The notes: generated by a model not told the origin, from the sequence alone. Positions 25,302 to 35,700 are shown, counted from the stretch's first letter. The stretch is 64,000 nucleotides of DNA from Croceicoccus sp. YJ47 (GCF_016745095.1 NZ_CP067087.1:2220501-2284500), one strand, 5' to 3'. Numbers and translations are program-made.

Positions 25302-26178
25302 ATGGGCGTTTCCGCCGCCGTGGCCGACACGCGCTCGCTCGTGCCCGGGGTCAGCCCGCAAATCTACTCGTCCGCCGATTTCGAGGCGATCGCCCGGCTG
25401 CTGCGCGACGAGGCGGGGATCGTCCTGTCCGACAACAAGAAGATGCTGGCCTATTCGCGGATCGCGCCGCTGCTTCGCGAAACGCATTGCGAAACGTTCG
25501 ACACCTATCTGCGCAAGGTCGGCGAGGATGCCGCCTTGCGCACGCGCACGGTCGCCGCCCTCACGACGAACCACACCTATTTCAATCGCGAATCCCATCA
25601 TTACGAGCATTTTGCCAAGGTCGTGCGCCCGCACCTCCTTCAGCTGGCGGAGGCGCGGCAACCCGTACGCCTGTGGTCGGCGGCCTGTTCGAGCGGCGAG
25701 GAAATCTGGACGCTGATGATGGTTCTTCTGGGGGAGGACAAGGCGGCGGGCCGGCACATCGCGGATCGCGATATCGTGGCGCTCGCCACCGATCTCGCCG
25801 ACCATGCGCTCAAAGCGGCGGCAGAGGCGCGCTACGAAAGCAAGGCGATGGAGGCCGTTCCCGAAGCCCTTCGCCGGAACTGGTGCACGAACGGGGGCAA
25901 GGAGACGCAGGTTGACGCCGCGTTACGGAACATGGTCCGGTTTCGCCGGCTCCAACCTGTTGCGAGCCTGGCCATTCAAGACGCTGTTCGACGTGATATT
26001 CTGTCGCAACGTCATGATCTATTTCGATCAGCCGACGAAGGAGCAGCTCGTTCTGCGCCTCGCGCAGCAACTCCAACCGGGGGCCTATCTCTATATCGGT
26101 CATTCGGAACGCGTGTCGGGAGAGGCAGCCGACATGCTCGAACTGGTGGGGCCGACCGTCTACCGGCGCCGTGACTGA
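25302..26178 (+). CDS. cheR: Chemotaxis methyltransferase CheR, frameshifted
   Basis: The frame from ATG 25302 covers the N-terminal helical domain (FEAIARLLRDEAGIVLSDNK) and the SAM-binding core (LTTNHTYFNRESHHYEHF, LWSAACSSGEEIWTL) up to NMVRFRRL. The true continuation NLLRAWPFKTLFDVIFCRN, then VMIYFDQPTKEQL and YIGHSERVSG, is in the +1 frame and ends at 26178. One extra C at 25952-25953 explains the shift. CheR methylates receptor glutamates using SAM. Its stop overlaps the cheB start (TGATG). If the insertion is real, the protein loses its C-terminal half and receptor methylation should fail. Confidence 0.9.
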
Positions 26179-27209
26179 TGACGATTCGCATCCTCATTGT
26201 CGAGAATTCCAGCGTCGTGCAACGGCGGCTGGCCGCGCGCCTGTCGCCGCATGACGACCTCGAAATCGTGGATTACGCCCGCGATGCGCAGGAGGGGCGC
26301 GCCATGATCAAGGCGCTCGACCCCGATGTCGTCGTTATGGATACGAAGCTGCCCGGTCTCGATGGGCTGTCCTTTCTCGAAAAGATCATGACGCTGCGCC
26401 CCACGCCGGTTGTAATGATCGCCGACATGGCCACGCCGGGCGACCCGGTCGCGGCCCGCGCCAGACAGCTGGGTGCGGTGGGGTGTTGCGCGCGCGACAT
26501 GGCGCCGCTCGGACCGTTCGGCGGGCGCGATGATCCGCTCGTGTCACTGGTGCGTCAGGCGGCGCGAACCGGGCGGGCTGGTCTGGCGGCATCGGCGCGG
26601 GCCGTGCCGGTCCGCACGCGGCCGCCCGGCTTGCCCGAATTGATCGCGATTGGATCGTCGACCGGCGGGGTGGAGGCGTTGCGGGAGCTGCTGGTCGATT
26701 TTCCGCGCATGTGCCCGCCGACCGTCATCGTGCAGCATGTCAAGGCGCGCTTTGCCGGCGACATCGTCGATGCGCTCGATGCGCTCGCGCCGCCGCGGGT
26801 CGTGCTCGCGCAGACCGATACCGTGCTGAAGCCGGGGCATGTCTATCTCGCGCCGGGCAATGACCGGCACCTGCGCATTTCCTCGACACAGCGCGGTATC
26901 ATCAGCCTGCTGCGCCCCGGTCCGCCCGTTTCGGGCCACCGGCCGAGCGTTGACGTGATGTTCGCATCCGTCGCGCAGAACATGGGCGCGCGGGCGATCG
27001 GCGTACTCCTGACCGGCATGGGGCAGGATGGGGCAAAAGGCCTGTACCAGATGGCGCAGGCCGGCGCCTGGACCGTGGCGCAGGACGAGGAAAGCTGCGT
27101 CGTGTTCGGCATGCCGAAGGCGGCGATCGAGATGGGTGGGGCGTGCGCGGTAAGGCCGCTGCCCCGGATCGCCGAGCATATTTTTACAAGCGAAGGAGCT
27201 TGCCTGTGA
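26178..27209 (+). CDS. cheB: CheB methylesterase with degenerate receiver domain
   Basis: 343 residues. The methylesterase domain (about 155-343) has all catalytic parts: IGSSTGGVEAL with the serine, VIVQHVKARF with the histidine and VLLTGMGQDGAKGL with the aspartate. The receiver half (1-120) is damaged: the acidic pair reads VENSS rather than VDDS, the Thr/Ser position is Ala (MIADMA) and the conserved Lys-Pro is Arg-Asp (CCARDM), although the phosphoacceptor of VVMDTKLPG is kept. It removes methyl groups from, or deamidates, receptors; phosphorylation control is doubtful. It overlaps cheR and cheD. Confidence 0.9.
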   Translation: MTIRILIVENSSVVQRRLAARLSPHDDLEIVDYARDAQEGRAMIKALDPDVVVMDTKLPGLDGLSFLEKIMTLRPTPVVMIADMATPGDPVAARARQLGAVGCCARDMAPLGPFGGRDDPLVSLVRQAARTGRAGLAASARAVPVRTRPPGLPELIAIGSSTGGVEALRELLVDFPRMCPPTVIVQHVKARFAGDIVDALDALAPPRVVLAQTDTVLKPGHVYLAPGNDRHLRISSTQRGIISLLRPGPPVSGHRPSVDVMFASVAQNMGARAIGVLLTGMGQDGAKGLYQMAQAGAWTVAQDEESCVVFGMPKAAIEMGGACAVRPLPRIAEHIFTSEGACL

Positions 27210-27760
27210 AACACGCCGCTATTCCGGAGGTCGCCGAACGGGTGCGCGTCACCATCCTGCAGGGCGAGGCCAAGGCCAGTGACGATCCGAATGTGGAATT
27301 CAGCACGGTTCTGGGAAGCTGCGTGGCGACATGCATGTTCGATCCCGTCGCGCGAATCGGCGGCATGAATCACTTCCTCCTCGCCGAACCGCCATCCTAT
27401 GCCGACCGGACGACCTTCGACGATCATTATGGGCTCTTCCTCATGGAATTGCTCGTGAACGAAATGTTCAGCCTCGGCGCGGTCAAGGCGCGGATGAAGG
27501 CGCGGCTGTATGGCGGTGCCAATCTGCGCGAGGGGATGGCCGCGATCGGGTCGGTCAACGCCGCCTTTGCGCGCAAATTCCTCAGGGACGAGGGAATCGA
27601 GATGGTTCACGAGGACATGGAAGGGCGCAACGCGCGCCGCGTCCATTTCCTTCCCGCCAGCGGACAGGTGCGTTGCCGCACCACGGTAAACACCGCGGCA
27701 CCTACGCAACAACCACTAGCGCCCCGGAAAGCCGGCAGTGGCGATGTGACATTATTTTGA
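27206..27760 (+). CDS. cheD: Chemoreceptor glutamine deamidase CheD
   Basis: 184 residues from GTG 27206 with AAGGAG eight bases upstream, overlapping the cheB stop. The catalytic cysteine is in TVLGSCVATCMFD and the histidine in IGGMNHFLLAEP, the two CheD signatures; KARLYGGANLREGM and VHEDMEGRNARRVHFLPASG are also typical. It deamidates receptor glutamines to glutamates, giving methylatable sites. The C-terminal 20-odd residues after the core are Pro/Thr-rich and variable. It is encoded just before cheY. Confidence 0.93.
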   Translation: MKHAAIPEVAERVRVTILQGEAKASDDPNVEFSTVLGSCVATCMFDPVARIGGMNHFLLAEPPSYADRTTFDDHYGLFLMELLVNEMFSLGAVKARMKARLYGGANLREGMAAIGSVNAAFARKFLRDEGIEMVHEDMEGRNARRVHFLPASGQVRCRTTVNTAAPTQQPLAPRKAGSGDVTLF

Positions 27761-27780
27761 GGGGCGAGGGAGCACACGCC

Positions 27781-28158
27781 ATGAAGCAAGCGACACGAAT
27801 ACTGACCGTGGATGACAGTCCGAGCATGCGAGCCCTGCTTCGCAATGCCCTGACCACCAATGGTTTCGAGGTGGAACAGGCCGAAGACGGACAGGAGGCG
27901 CTCGACTGGCTTGCTTCCAATGAGGTCGATGTGGTGCTGACCGATATCAACATGCCGCGCCTCGACGGGTTCGGGCTGATCGAACGGCTGCGCAGCAGTG
28001 CGCGCCATTCGAACCGGCCCATCCTGGTGCTGAGCACGGAAAGCTCGGACGAGAAGAAGCGCCGGGCCCGCGATGCCGGGGCGACCGGCTGGATCGTGAA
28101 ACCTTTCGATGCGGAAAAACTGACCAATGCGGTCCGGCGCGTGACCCATTCGGCCTGA
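27781..28158 (+). CDS. cheY: Chemotaxis response regulator CheY
   Basis: 125 residues, a stand-alone receiver with acidic pair Asp11-Asp12 (TVDDSPSMR), phosphoacceptor Asp55 (LTDINMPRLDG), LVLSTESSDE with the switch Ser/Thr, and the conserved lysine in GWIVKPFDAEKL. It should carry phosphate from CheA to the flagellar motor or another effector. It follows cheD by 20 bp and precedes cheW by 14 bp. No flagellar genes lie in the window. Confidence 0.93.
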   Translation: MKQATRILTVDDSPSMRALLRNALTTNGFEVEQAEDGQEALDWLASNEVDVVLTDINMPRLDGFGLIERLRSSARHSNRPILVLSTESSDEKKRRARDAGATGWIVKPFDAEKLTNAVRRVTHSA

Positions 28159-28172
28159 ACGAGGACCAGACA

Positions 28173-28613
28173 ATGCCTTATGAACTCATAACTTTTCAGG
28201 TGTCCGGACAGCTGTTCGGGATCGACATCATGGCGGTGCGCGAAATCCGGGCCTGGTCGCCCGTGACCCGCCTCCCGCATGTGCCGAAATACGTGGCCGG
28301 GGTGGTCAACCTGCGCGGTGCGGTGCTGCCCGTGCTCGACCTTTCGGTGCGGCTCGGCTGGGATGCGATGGAGGCGACGCCCCGCAATCCGATCATCGTG
28401 GCCGAACACGAAGGGCAGTCGCGCGGTCTCATCGTGCATGGGGTGAACGATATCGTCTCGATCGACGAGGATACCATACAACAGCCCGACGCCGCCGCGC
28501 AGGACGGCATCTCCCACTTCCTCAAGGGGGTCGCCCCGATGGAGGAGGACATGGTCATGGTGCTCGACCTGCAGAAGCTGATGATGGACGAAGAAATGGA
28601 CATCGCGGCATGA
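28173..28613 (+). CDS. cheW: Chemotaxis coupling protein CheW
   Basis: 146 residues, a single CheW domain. It starts YELITFQVSGQLFGIDIMAV, with the typical REIRAW, PHVPKYVAGVVNLRGAVLPV and SRGLIVHGVNDIVSID segments. It docks CheA to receptors. The C-terminus ends with an acidic tail (MDEEMDIAA). It lies at the 3' part of the operon, which places it after cheY, not next to cheA. Confidence 0.93.
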   Translation: MPYELITFQVSGQLFGIDIMAVREIRAWSPVTRLPHVPKYVAGVVNLRGAVLPVLDLSVRLGWDAMEATPRNPIIVAEHEGQSRGLIVHGVNDIVSIDEDTIQQPDAAAQDGISHFLKGVAPMEEDMVMVLDLQKLMMDEEMDIAA

Positions 28614-28636
28614 TCCACGCCCGTTTGACGCGGTAG

Positions 28637-28906
28637 TTGGTGACAGGCGTGGTCGAGGCATTGAACGTGATATCGCGCGACATAGAGGCGCTCGGCGCGT
28701 TGCTATGCGCCGATGCGGACATTGCCGCCCGCCATGCCCACAGCCTGCAGGACGTGGACCGCATCGCGCAGGTCGCACGGCAGCTCGCCACCGTGCTCGA
28801 TGCCGAACATCCCTCCGATGCGGTGGAACTCATCGGCATCGACGCGCTGCGCCATCAATTGCAGGAAGCGGCGGAGATGGAGCCGGTTCGCGTCGCCTGC
28901 CAGTAA
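28637..28906 (+). CDS. Small helical protein at the end of the che operon, possible phosphatase
   Basis: 89 residues if TTG 28637 is the start; GTG 28640 is the next codon and equally likely. The protein is all helix and acidic, with no membrane segment. The middle reads SLQDVDRIAQVARQL, in which D-R-I-A-Q has the D-x-x-x-Q spacing of the catalytic Asp and Gln of CheZ phosphatases. No CheZ, CheC or CheX is otherwise in the cluster. A CheZ-like CheY phosphatase role is therefore a reasonable but unproven guess. The terminator at 28929 ends the operon. Confidence 0.6.
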   Translation: MVTGVVEALNVISRDIEALGALLCADADIAARHAHSLQDVDRIAQVARQLATVLDAEHPSDAVELIGIDALRHQLQEAAEMEPVRVACQ

Positions 28907-28928
28907 AGAACCCGTCCGGACCACGATC

Positions 28929-28968
28929 GGGGCCGTGCCTTTCACCCAAGGCACGGCCCCTTTCGTTT
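28929..28968 (+). terminator. Terminator at the end of the chemotaxis operon
   Basis: GGGGCCGTGCCTT (28929-28941) pairs perfectly with AAGGCACGGCCCC (28948-28960) over a six-base loop, followed by TTTCGTTT. It also faces the convergent glutamate dehydrogenase gene. Confidence 0.85.
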
Positions 28969-28989
28969 CAGGCCTTAACGCGTCAGGCC

Positions 28990-31900
28990 TTAACGCGAGA
29001 GCAGGTTCCGCGCCTGACTCGCGATCTGCGCCAGCATGGCGGGCGTCACCGGCGTGCTGGCCTGCGCACGGCCGACCATCGCGCGGAACTGCCGGATCGC
29101 GCTTTCATGCTCGTCCGCCCATTGTTGCACGGCGTCGGCCGGCGCGCGCTGCGCTGCTTCGCCGCGGGCGAGGGCGCGCAGGAAATCGAGGCGCATCTGT
29201 TGAAAATCGCGGGCGAGCCCCGCCACCAGCAGCCTTTCCCAAGGGTCGGACGGGTTCATGATCGCCGCGGTCCCCTGGGCCCAGTCCAGCCGCAGCCGTG
29301 CGCCCAGATCGGTGAACGAATGCGTCACCCGGCGCGGATCCATGCCCACCGCGGCGGCGAGATCGGCAATGCCGACCGCCCCGTCGAGGTCGAAGACATG
29401 CGATACGATCCGCGCATATTCGTCGGGAGCGCCCGCCGCGGCGAAACTCTCGCGCAGTTTCACCGAATGATCGCGTGCCTCGCTGCCCAGCAATTCTTCG
29501 GTATCGCTCGAGATCGCGGCGACGGGTTCGCGCAGCCGGGCGTAGAGTTGCGACGGTTCGATCCGGCCCCCGCCAATGCGAAGCAGATCGGCCATGTGGC
29601 TGCGGATGCCCAGCGCGAGCCGGTCATGCATCAAGAGCCGCGCATCTTCCGACATGTCCGCATGTTCGAGCCGGTCCCATACCGGCGAAAGGTCGAACAG
29701 CCATTCGGCCATGACGAAGGCCGCCACGACCTGCGACAATTCGGCGCCTTCCTCCTCCGCAAGCTCGAACGGGTGCACGAGACCGAGCCGGTTGACGACG
29801 CGATTGGCGAGTTTCGTCGCGATGATTTCGCGGCGCAGCCGGTGCCCTTCGATGAATTCGCGGTATTCTTCCCGCATCGGCGCGGGAAACGCGGATAGCA
29901 GCATGTCGACCAGCGCAGGATCGTCGGGCAGGGCGCTGTTCTCCGCCGCGTCCTGCAACACCAGCTTGGAACTGGACAGCAGCACGGCGAGCTCCGGACG
30001 GGTCAGGCCCATTCCCTCGCTCGCCCGGCGGGCCAGCGTTTCCGATTCGGCAAGTCCCTCGGTCCTGCGGTCGAGATCGCCGCTATCTTCGAGCATCTCG
30101 ATCAGCCGCATGTGCGAGGCCGCGCTCTGCGCGCCGCCGCGCGACGCAACGGAGAGGGCGAGCGCCTGCAGGCGGTTGTCCTCCAGCACGAGCTGGGCGA
30201 CCTCGTCGGTCATGTCTTCCAGCAGCCGGTTGCGCTCCTCCTCCGACAAGGCCCCGGCGCGGCGGGCGGCGGCCAGCGCGATCTTGATATTCACCTCGTT
30301 GTCGGAACAGTCGACGCCCGCCGAATTGTCGATGAAATCGGTATTGATCCGCCCACCGTTCAACGCGAATTCGATGCGCCCGGCCTGCGTGATGCCGAGG
30401 TTCGCGCCTTCGCCGATGACTTTCACGCGCAGGTTTTCGCCATCCACGCGCAGGGCATCGTTGACCGTGTCGCCGACCTGGACGTTGTTTTCCTTCGACG
30501 ATTTGACATAGGTGCCGATGCCCCCGAACCAGAGCAGATCGGCCGGTGCGCGCAAAATCGCGGAAATCAGGGCTTCGGGTTCGATCTCCTCGGCCTCGAT
30601 GCCGAGCGCGGCGCGCGCTTCGGGGGACAGGGGCACGCGCTTCATCGTGCGGGCGAACACGCCGCCGCCCTCCGAAATCAGCGCCTTGTCATAATCGTCC
30701 CAGCTCGAATGGCGGAGCGCGAAAAGGCGATTGCGCTCGTCCCAGCTTTGCGCCGGATCGGGATCGGGGTCGATGAAGATGTGGCGGTGGTCGAACGCGG
30801 CGACCAGCTTGATCGCTTTGGACAGGAGCATGCCATTGCCGAACACGTCGCCCGACATGTCGCCGCAGCCGACCACGCGGACCGTATCGCTCTGCACGTC
30901 GATACCCATCTCGCGGAAATGCCGCTGCACCGAAATCCATGCGCCGCGCGCGGTGATCCCCATCGCCTTGTGGTCGTAACCGTTGGACCCACCGCTCGCG
31001 AAGGCATCGTCGAGCCAGAAATCCCGGCTCTCCGCGATGCCATTGGCCACGTCGGAGAAGCGCGCCGTCCCCTTGTCCGCGGCGACCACGAAATAGGGAT
31101 CCTCGCCGTCGTGGATGACGACGTCCTGCGGATGCACCACCGTGTCATCGACGATATTGTCGGTGATCGACAGCAGCGTGCGGATGAACACCTCGTAACT
31201 GGCCTGCCCCTCGGCGGCCCAGGCGGCGCGGTCGCGCGCGGGATCGGGCAATTGCTTGGGATAGAAACCGCCCTTCGCACCCGTCGGCACGATCACGGCG
31301 TTCTTCACCCGCTGTGCCTTCATCAGGCCGAGCACCTCGGTCCGGAAATCGTCGCGCCGGTCGGACCAGCGCAACCCGCCGCGCGCGATCGGCCCGGCGC
31401 GCAGGTGAATGCCCTCCACCCGGCGGGAATAGACGAAGATTTCGCGCCATGGCACCGGCTTGGGAAGGCCGGGCACCAGGCTGGAATCGAGCTTGAACGC
31501 CAGCGCCTCCTTCGCCGCCGGGGCGAACGCATTGGTGCGCAGGATCGCCTCGATCACCGAAAGATAGCGGCGCAGCAGCCGGTCGTCATTGATCGCCATC
31601 ACGTTGACCAGCGCGACCCGGATGGTTTCGCGTGCCTCGTCGGCGGCAGCATCGCGGTCGCCGGCAAAGGCGGGGATCGTGGCGCGCGCGGAAAAGGTCG
31701 ATCAGCGCGCGGGCAATGTCGGGCGAATGGCCGAGCGCGTCGACCACGGTATAGATGGTGAAGCTCGCGCCCGCCTGCCGCAAATAGCGATAGAAGGCGC
31801 GCATCCACTCGGCCTCTTCGGCCTGCAGCGCGGCGGACACGACCAGCCCGTTGAACACGTCGTTTTCCGCCGCGTGGTTCAGCACCGCGGTGATCGCGCC

Positions 31901-33760
31901 CTCGATCATGTCGGCGCGGTTCAGCAGCGGTGCGGCATCGTCGCCCGATGGCAGGGCGAGCGTGAAATCGTGGATCGTGCCGAGTCGCCCTTCCTCCAGC
32001 ATGGTCGGCACCTCGCCCAGCACGCGGAAGCCGAAATTCTCCAGCGCCGGCACCGCGTCGGACAGCGGCAGATTGCCTTCATGCTGATAGATTTTGAGGC
32101 GCAGCCGTTCGGGCGCATCGGTATCGAGCCGGTACAGCCGCGCATCGCGCGTCGCGGTGCCGCCCGAAATCACTTCCAGCTCGCCCGCGGCGAGCCGGCG
32201 GATGCGGCGAATGTCGAGCGCGGCCTCCGCTGCGCCATATTCGGCGCGGTAGCCATTGGGAAACGCATCGGCAAAGCGCGCGGCAATCGCGGCGGCGCGG
32301 CCCGGCTCCTCGTCCTTGGCAAGCTCGGCCTCCACCGCGTCGGGCCAGCCACGCAGCATCGCCTGCAGCTTGTCGTCGAGCGCGGTTTCATCGGGCACCG
32401 TCTGCGCATCGCGAATGTCGAGGACGAAGCGCATCATCGCGAGCACGCCGCCTTCGACCTGCAGGCTCCAGTCGAGGATTTCGGCCCCCGTCGCCTCGCT
32501 CAAAAGGGTCTGGATCCGCTGGCGCGCGCTTGTCGAGATCATGTCGCGCGGCAACCACACGAACGCGAACAGATGGCGCGCAAGTGGCGCCTCCACCAAG
32601 GTCAGTTTCGGACGCGGCCGGTCGGTCAGGCTCGTCATCGTGGTCGCGACGCGTTCAATGTCGCTGTCCGAAAATCCGATGACCAGATCGTGCGGCAATT
32701 TCGTCAGTGCATTGAGCAGCGATTTTCCCGTGTGGCCGCCGGGGTCGAAGCCCAGCTTGTCCATGAGCTTGGCAAGTTGCCGGCGCATGCGGGGGACGCG
32801 GTCGGGCGGGGTGTTCATCGCCGCGCTGGTCCAGATGCCGGCATGGATCGACAAGGCCACGACGGTGCCATCCTCCATCACCGGCACGATGAAGAGGTCG
32901 AGCGGAACCCGCCGATGGACGAGCGAAATACGGTTCGCCTTCACCACCAGCGGCGCCCGCCCGCGCCCGCCGTGCGTTTCCCGATCGAACCAGTCGAACG
33001 CCGCGTCATAGGACGCATCGGCGAGGATCTTCCTCGTGCTGCGGCGGCAGATGCCCATCGTCTGCGCCTCGGTCCCGTCGCGGCGGCGGGTGATATGGCC
33101 AAGATGCGTCATCATCCCGTCGTTCAGCCAGCGCAGCAGGGCGGCGCCTTCCTCGTCCGCGATGCTGTCCGCATCCTCGGACAGCAAGGCGCGCATCTCG
33201 GCCCAGTCGTTCACGGCGGCGCGCACGTCGCCCACGGTGACCGCGACGGCCTGCTCGAGTGCGCGGCGCTGCTTTGCATCCACGCGCGAGGTTTCGATGT
33301 AGATCATCGATTCGCTCGCGGTATCGGGCGCCGCATCCTCCGCAGGGCCGGCGCCGACCTCGTGCAACATGCCGTCGCCGTCGCGCCGCACCGGCACGAC
33401 CGGATGGATGAGCCGGTCGATGACAAGCCCCTGCTCCGCAATGGCCAGCGCCAGCGAATCGACGAGGAACGGCATGTCGTCATTGATGATCGCAATGCGG
33501 ATGAAACGGCGCCCCTCGCTCGCCGAGGCCAGCCCGATTGCCGGACCGTCCTTGCGGCACGCCGCCGTCTCCAGCAGGAATTGGGCCACGTCGGACAATT
33601 CGTCATCGGACAGCGGCGTATCGCCAGAGAGCAGCGATTGCCGGATATGGGTCGTGATCGCCGCGATCATGCCGGGGTCCGCCGACGCGTGCGTCCCGTC
33701 CGCGCGGTTGTCCACGCCATGGTCGGTGCCGACGGTTTCATCCTGATCATTCGAACCCAT
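28990..33760 (-). CDS. gdhB: Large NAD-specific glutamate dehydrogenase, frameshifted
   Basis: The gene encodes about 1,590 residues, the length of the NAD-GDH class, starting at ATG 33760 with GGAGA upstream. The N-terminal frame (to about 31689) holds the ACT-like regulatory half, e.g. IRIAIINDDMPFLVDSLALA and KLTLVEAPLARHLFAFVWLP. The rest is in the other frame: AINDDRLLRRYLSVIEAILR, then the catalytic VEGIHLRAGPIARGGLRWSD and VPTGAKGGFYPKQL with the lysine. The break lies in an alternating CG run (FRAR then ATIPAFAG), where one base is missing. It oxidises glutamate to 2-oxoglutarate with NAD. A stand-alone C-terminal frame with its own start is not expected to be active. Confidence 0.93.
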
Positions 33761-33897
33761 TATCGTCTCCGTTCCGGCCTTCCAAAGGCCCGTTATTTTA
33801 TTACACGGGTGCGCAGCGATCGTTCCCGCATTTGCCCGGTCCATAGCAATCTGGCCACGCGGCGAAAGGACCAATCGGGCGCGGCGCAGGCCCGGAC

Positions 33898-34758
33898 CTA
33901 TTGCACCGGCATATTGTCGATCAGCCGCGTGCCGCCAATCCGCGCCGCGACGAACAGGCGGATATGCGGGCCGGGCGCATGGGCGAGCGCGAGCGTATCG
34001 GCGTCGCGCATTTCGGCATAGTCGATGGTGTCAAAGCCCGCGCCGCGCAATGTGGCCCGCAATGTCGCGAGCGCCGCATCCGCCGGCGTGCCTTGCGCCA
34101 TATCGGCAATGGCGGCGCGCATGGCGGCGGGCAGGGCGGCCGCATCGCTGCGCTGCGTTGGCGAGAGATAGCGATTGCGCGAGCTGAGCGCGAGGCCGTC
34201 TGCCTCCCGCACGATGGCAACGCCGTGAATGGCATCGACATGGGGATGGCACAGGTCGAGATCGCGGGCCATGCGGCGAATGACGGCGAGTTGTTGCCAG
34301 TCCTTTTCCCCGAACAGGGCGAGATCGGGCCGGACCTGGTTGAACAGCTTCAGCACCACGGTCGCCACGCCGTCGAAATGGCCGGGCCGGTCCGCACCGC
34401 AAAGCCCGGCGCTCACCCCGTCGACCGACACGTTCGTCGCATATCCATCGGGGTAGATTTCACCGGCATCGGGCGCCCACAACACATCGACGCCCGCATC
34501 GCGAAGCATGTCGGCATCGCGTTGCAGCGTGCGGGGATAGGCGTCGAGATCCTCGTTCGCGCCGAATTGACGCGGGTTCACGAAAATGGACACGGCAGTC
34601 AGATCGGCGCGCCGTTTCGCCTCCTTTACCAAGGTCAGGTGCCCTTCGTGCAGCGCGCCCATCGTGGGCACGAGCGCAAGGCTGGACCCCGCGCCGGCGT
34701 TTTCGCGCAACTCCGCGATGGCGCGGCGCAGTGGATTGAGCGCATGGATGGTTTGCAC
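33898..34758 (-). CDS. panC: Pantoate-beta-alanine ligase (pantothenate synthetase)
   Basis: 286 residues. It makes pantothenate from pantoate, beta-alanine and ATP in coenzyme A synthesis. The ATP-binding HIGH-like block is LVPTMGALHEGHL (29-41); FVNPRQFGANEDLDAYPR, RPGHFDGVATVVLKLFN, FGEKDWQQLAVIRRM and the KMSKS-like LALSSRNRYLS are all present in order. No panB or panD is next to it. It is followed at the 5' side by mipZ on the other strand, so panC and mipZ share a divergent promoter region at 34759-34893. Confidence 0.95.
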   Translation of the reverse strand: MQTIHALNPLRRAIAELRENAGAGSSLALVPTMGALHEGHLTLVKEAKRRADLTAVSIFVNPRQFGANEDLDAYPRTLQRDADMLRDAGVDVLWAPDAGEIYPDGYATNVSVDGVSAGLCGADRPGHFDGVATVVLKLFNQVRPDLALFGEKDWQQLAVIRRMARDLDLCHPHVDAIHGVAIVREADGLALSSRNRYLSPTQRSDAAALPAAMRAAIADMAQGTPADAALATLRATLRGAGFDTIDYAEMRDADTLALAHAPGPHIRLFVAARIGGTRLIDNMPVQ

Positions 34759-34893
34759 GGGTCGAAAGCCTTCCGTAAGGAACGATATATGCGGTCGCAG
34801 GACCGTTTCATGCGATACCTACGCCCCGCCCGCCGCACCGGCAAGCAGGGTGGGAAGAACGAACCACAACAGCAATCGAGCGAGAGCGACCCA

Positions 34894-35700
34894 GTGAACC
34901 AGCCGCATCGTATTGTCTTCGCGAACGAGAAGGGCGGGACCGGCAAATCCACCACCGCCGTCCATATCGCGGTGGCCCTCGCCTATCAGGGGGCAAAGGT
35001 CGCCGCCATCGACCTCGACCCGCGGCAGCGCACCTTCTATCGCTATTTCGAGAACCGCGTCGGCACCGAACAAAGGCGCGACATCGCGCTCCCCGGTGCG
35101 GCGGTCGCGGTGTTCGACGGCCCCTCGATCGAGGATCTCGACGCGTTGAGCGAGGAGATCGGGGGGGGCTGCGATTTTCTCATCTTCGACACGCCGGGCA
35201 AGGACGACCCCTATGCCCGCCATGTCGCGACCAAGGCGGATACGCTGGTGACGCCGCTCAACGACAGCTTCGTCGATTTCGACCTCATCGGGCAGGTCGA
35301 TTCCGAAACGTTCAAGGTGAAGCGCCTGTCCTTCTATGCAGAGCTGATCTGGGACGCGCGCAAGAAGCGGGGGTTGAGCACGCTTCACGATGGGAAGAAG
35401 GAAATGGACTGGGTCGTGGTCCGCAACCGGACCCAGCATATCGAGGCGCGCAACATGCGCCGCATCAACGAGGCGCTCGCCGAATTGTCGAAGCGCGTCG
35501 GTTTCCGGACCACGCCGGGCCTTTCGGAACGCGTGATCTATCGCGAATTGTTCCCGAGCGGTCTGACCCTCCTTGACAAGGGGCATCTCGGCGATCTTGC
35601 GACCAGCCATCTCGTCGCGCGGCAGGAACTGCGCGGGCTGCTCAAGGGGCTCAACCTGCCGGAGGTCGGCGCCCGCGTCGATGCGGCGATGGCCGGATGA
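34894..35700 (+). CDS. mipZ: Division-plane positioning ATPase MipZ (ParA family)
   Basis: 268 residues from GTG 34894; ATG 34810 would add a Lys/Gln-rich tail and cannot be ruled out. The deviant Walker A is VFANEKGGTGKSTTAVH (Lys13 and Lys18), Walker B is FLIFDTPGKDDPYARHVA, and LVTPLNDSFVDFDLIGQVD is specific to MipZ. In Caulobacter MipZ binds ParB at the poles and blocks FtsZ polymerisation, so the ring forms at mid-cell. It overlaps the following J-domain gene, suggesting co-expression. Confidence 0.93.
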   Translation: MNQPHRIVFANEKGGTGKSTTAVHIAVALAYQGAKVAAIDLDPRQRTFYRYFENRVGTEQRRDIALPGAAVAVFDGPSIEDLDALSEEIGGGCDFLIFDTPGKDDPYARHVATKADTLVTPLNDSFVDFDLIGQVDSETFKVKRLSFYAELIWDARKKRGLSTLHDGKKEMDWVVVRNRTQHIEARNMRRINEALAELSKRVGFRTTPGLSERVIYRELFPSGLTLLDKGHLGDLATSHLVARQELRGLLKGLNLPEVGARVDAAMAG

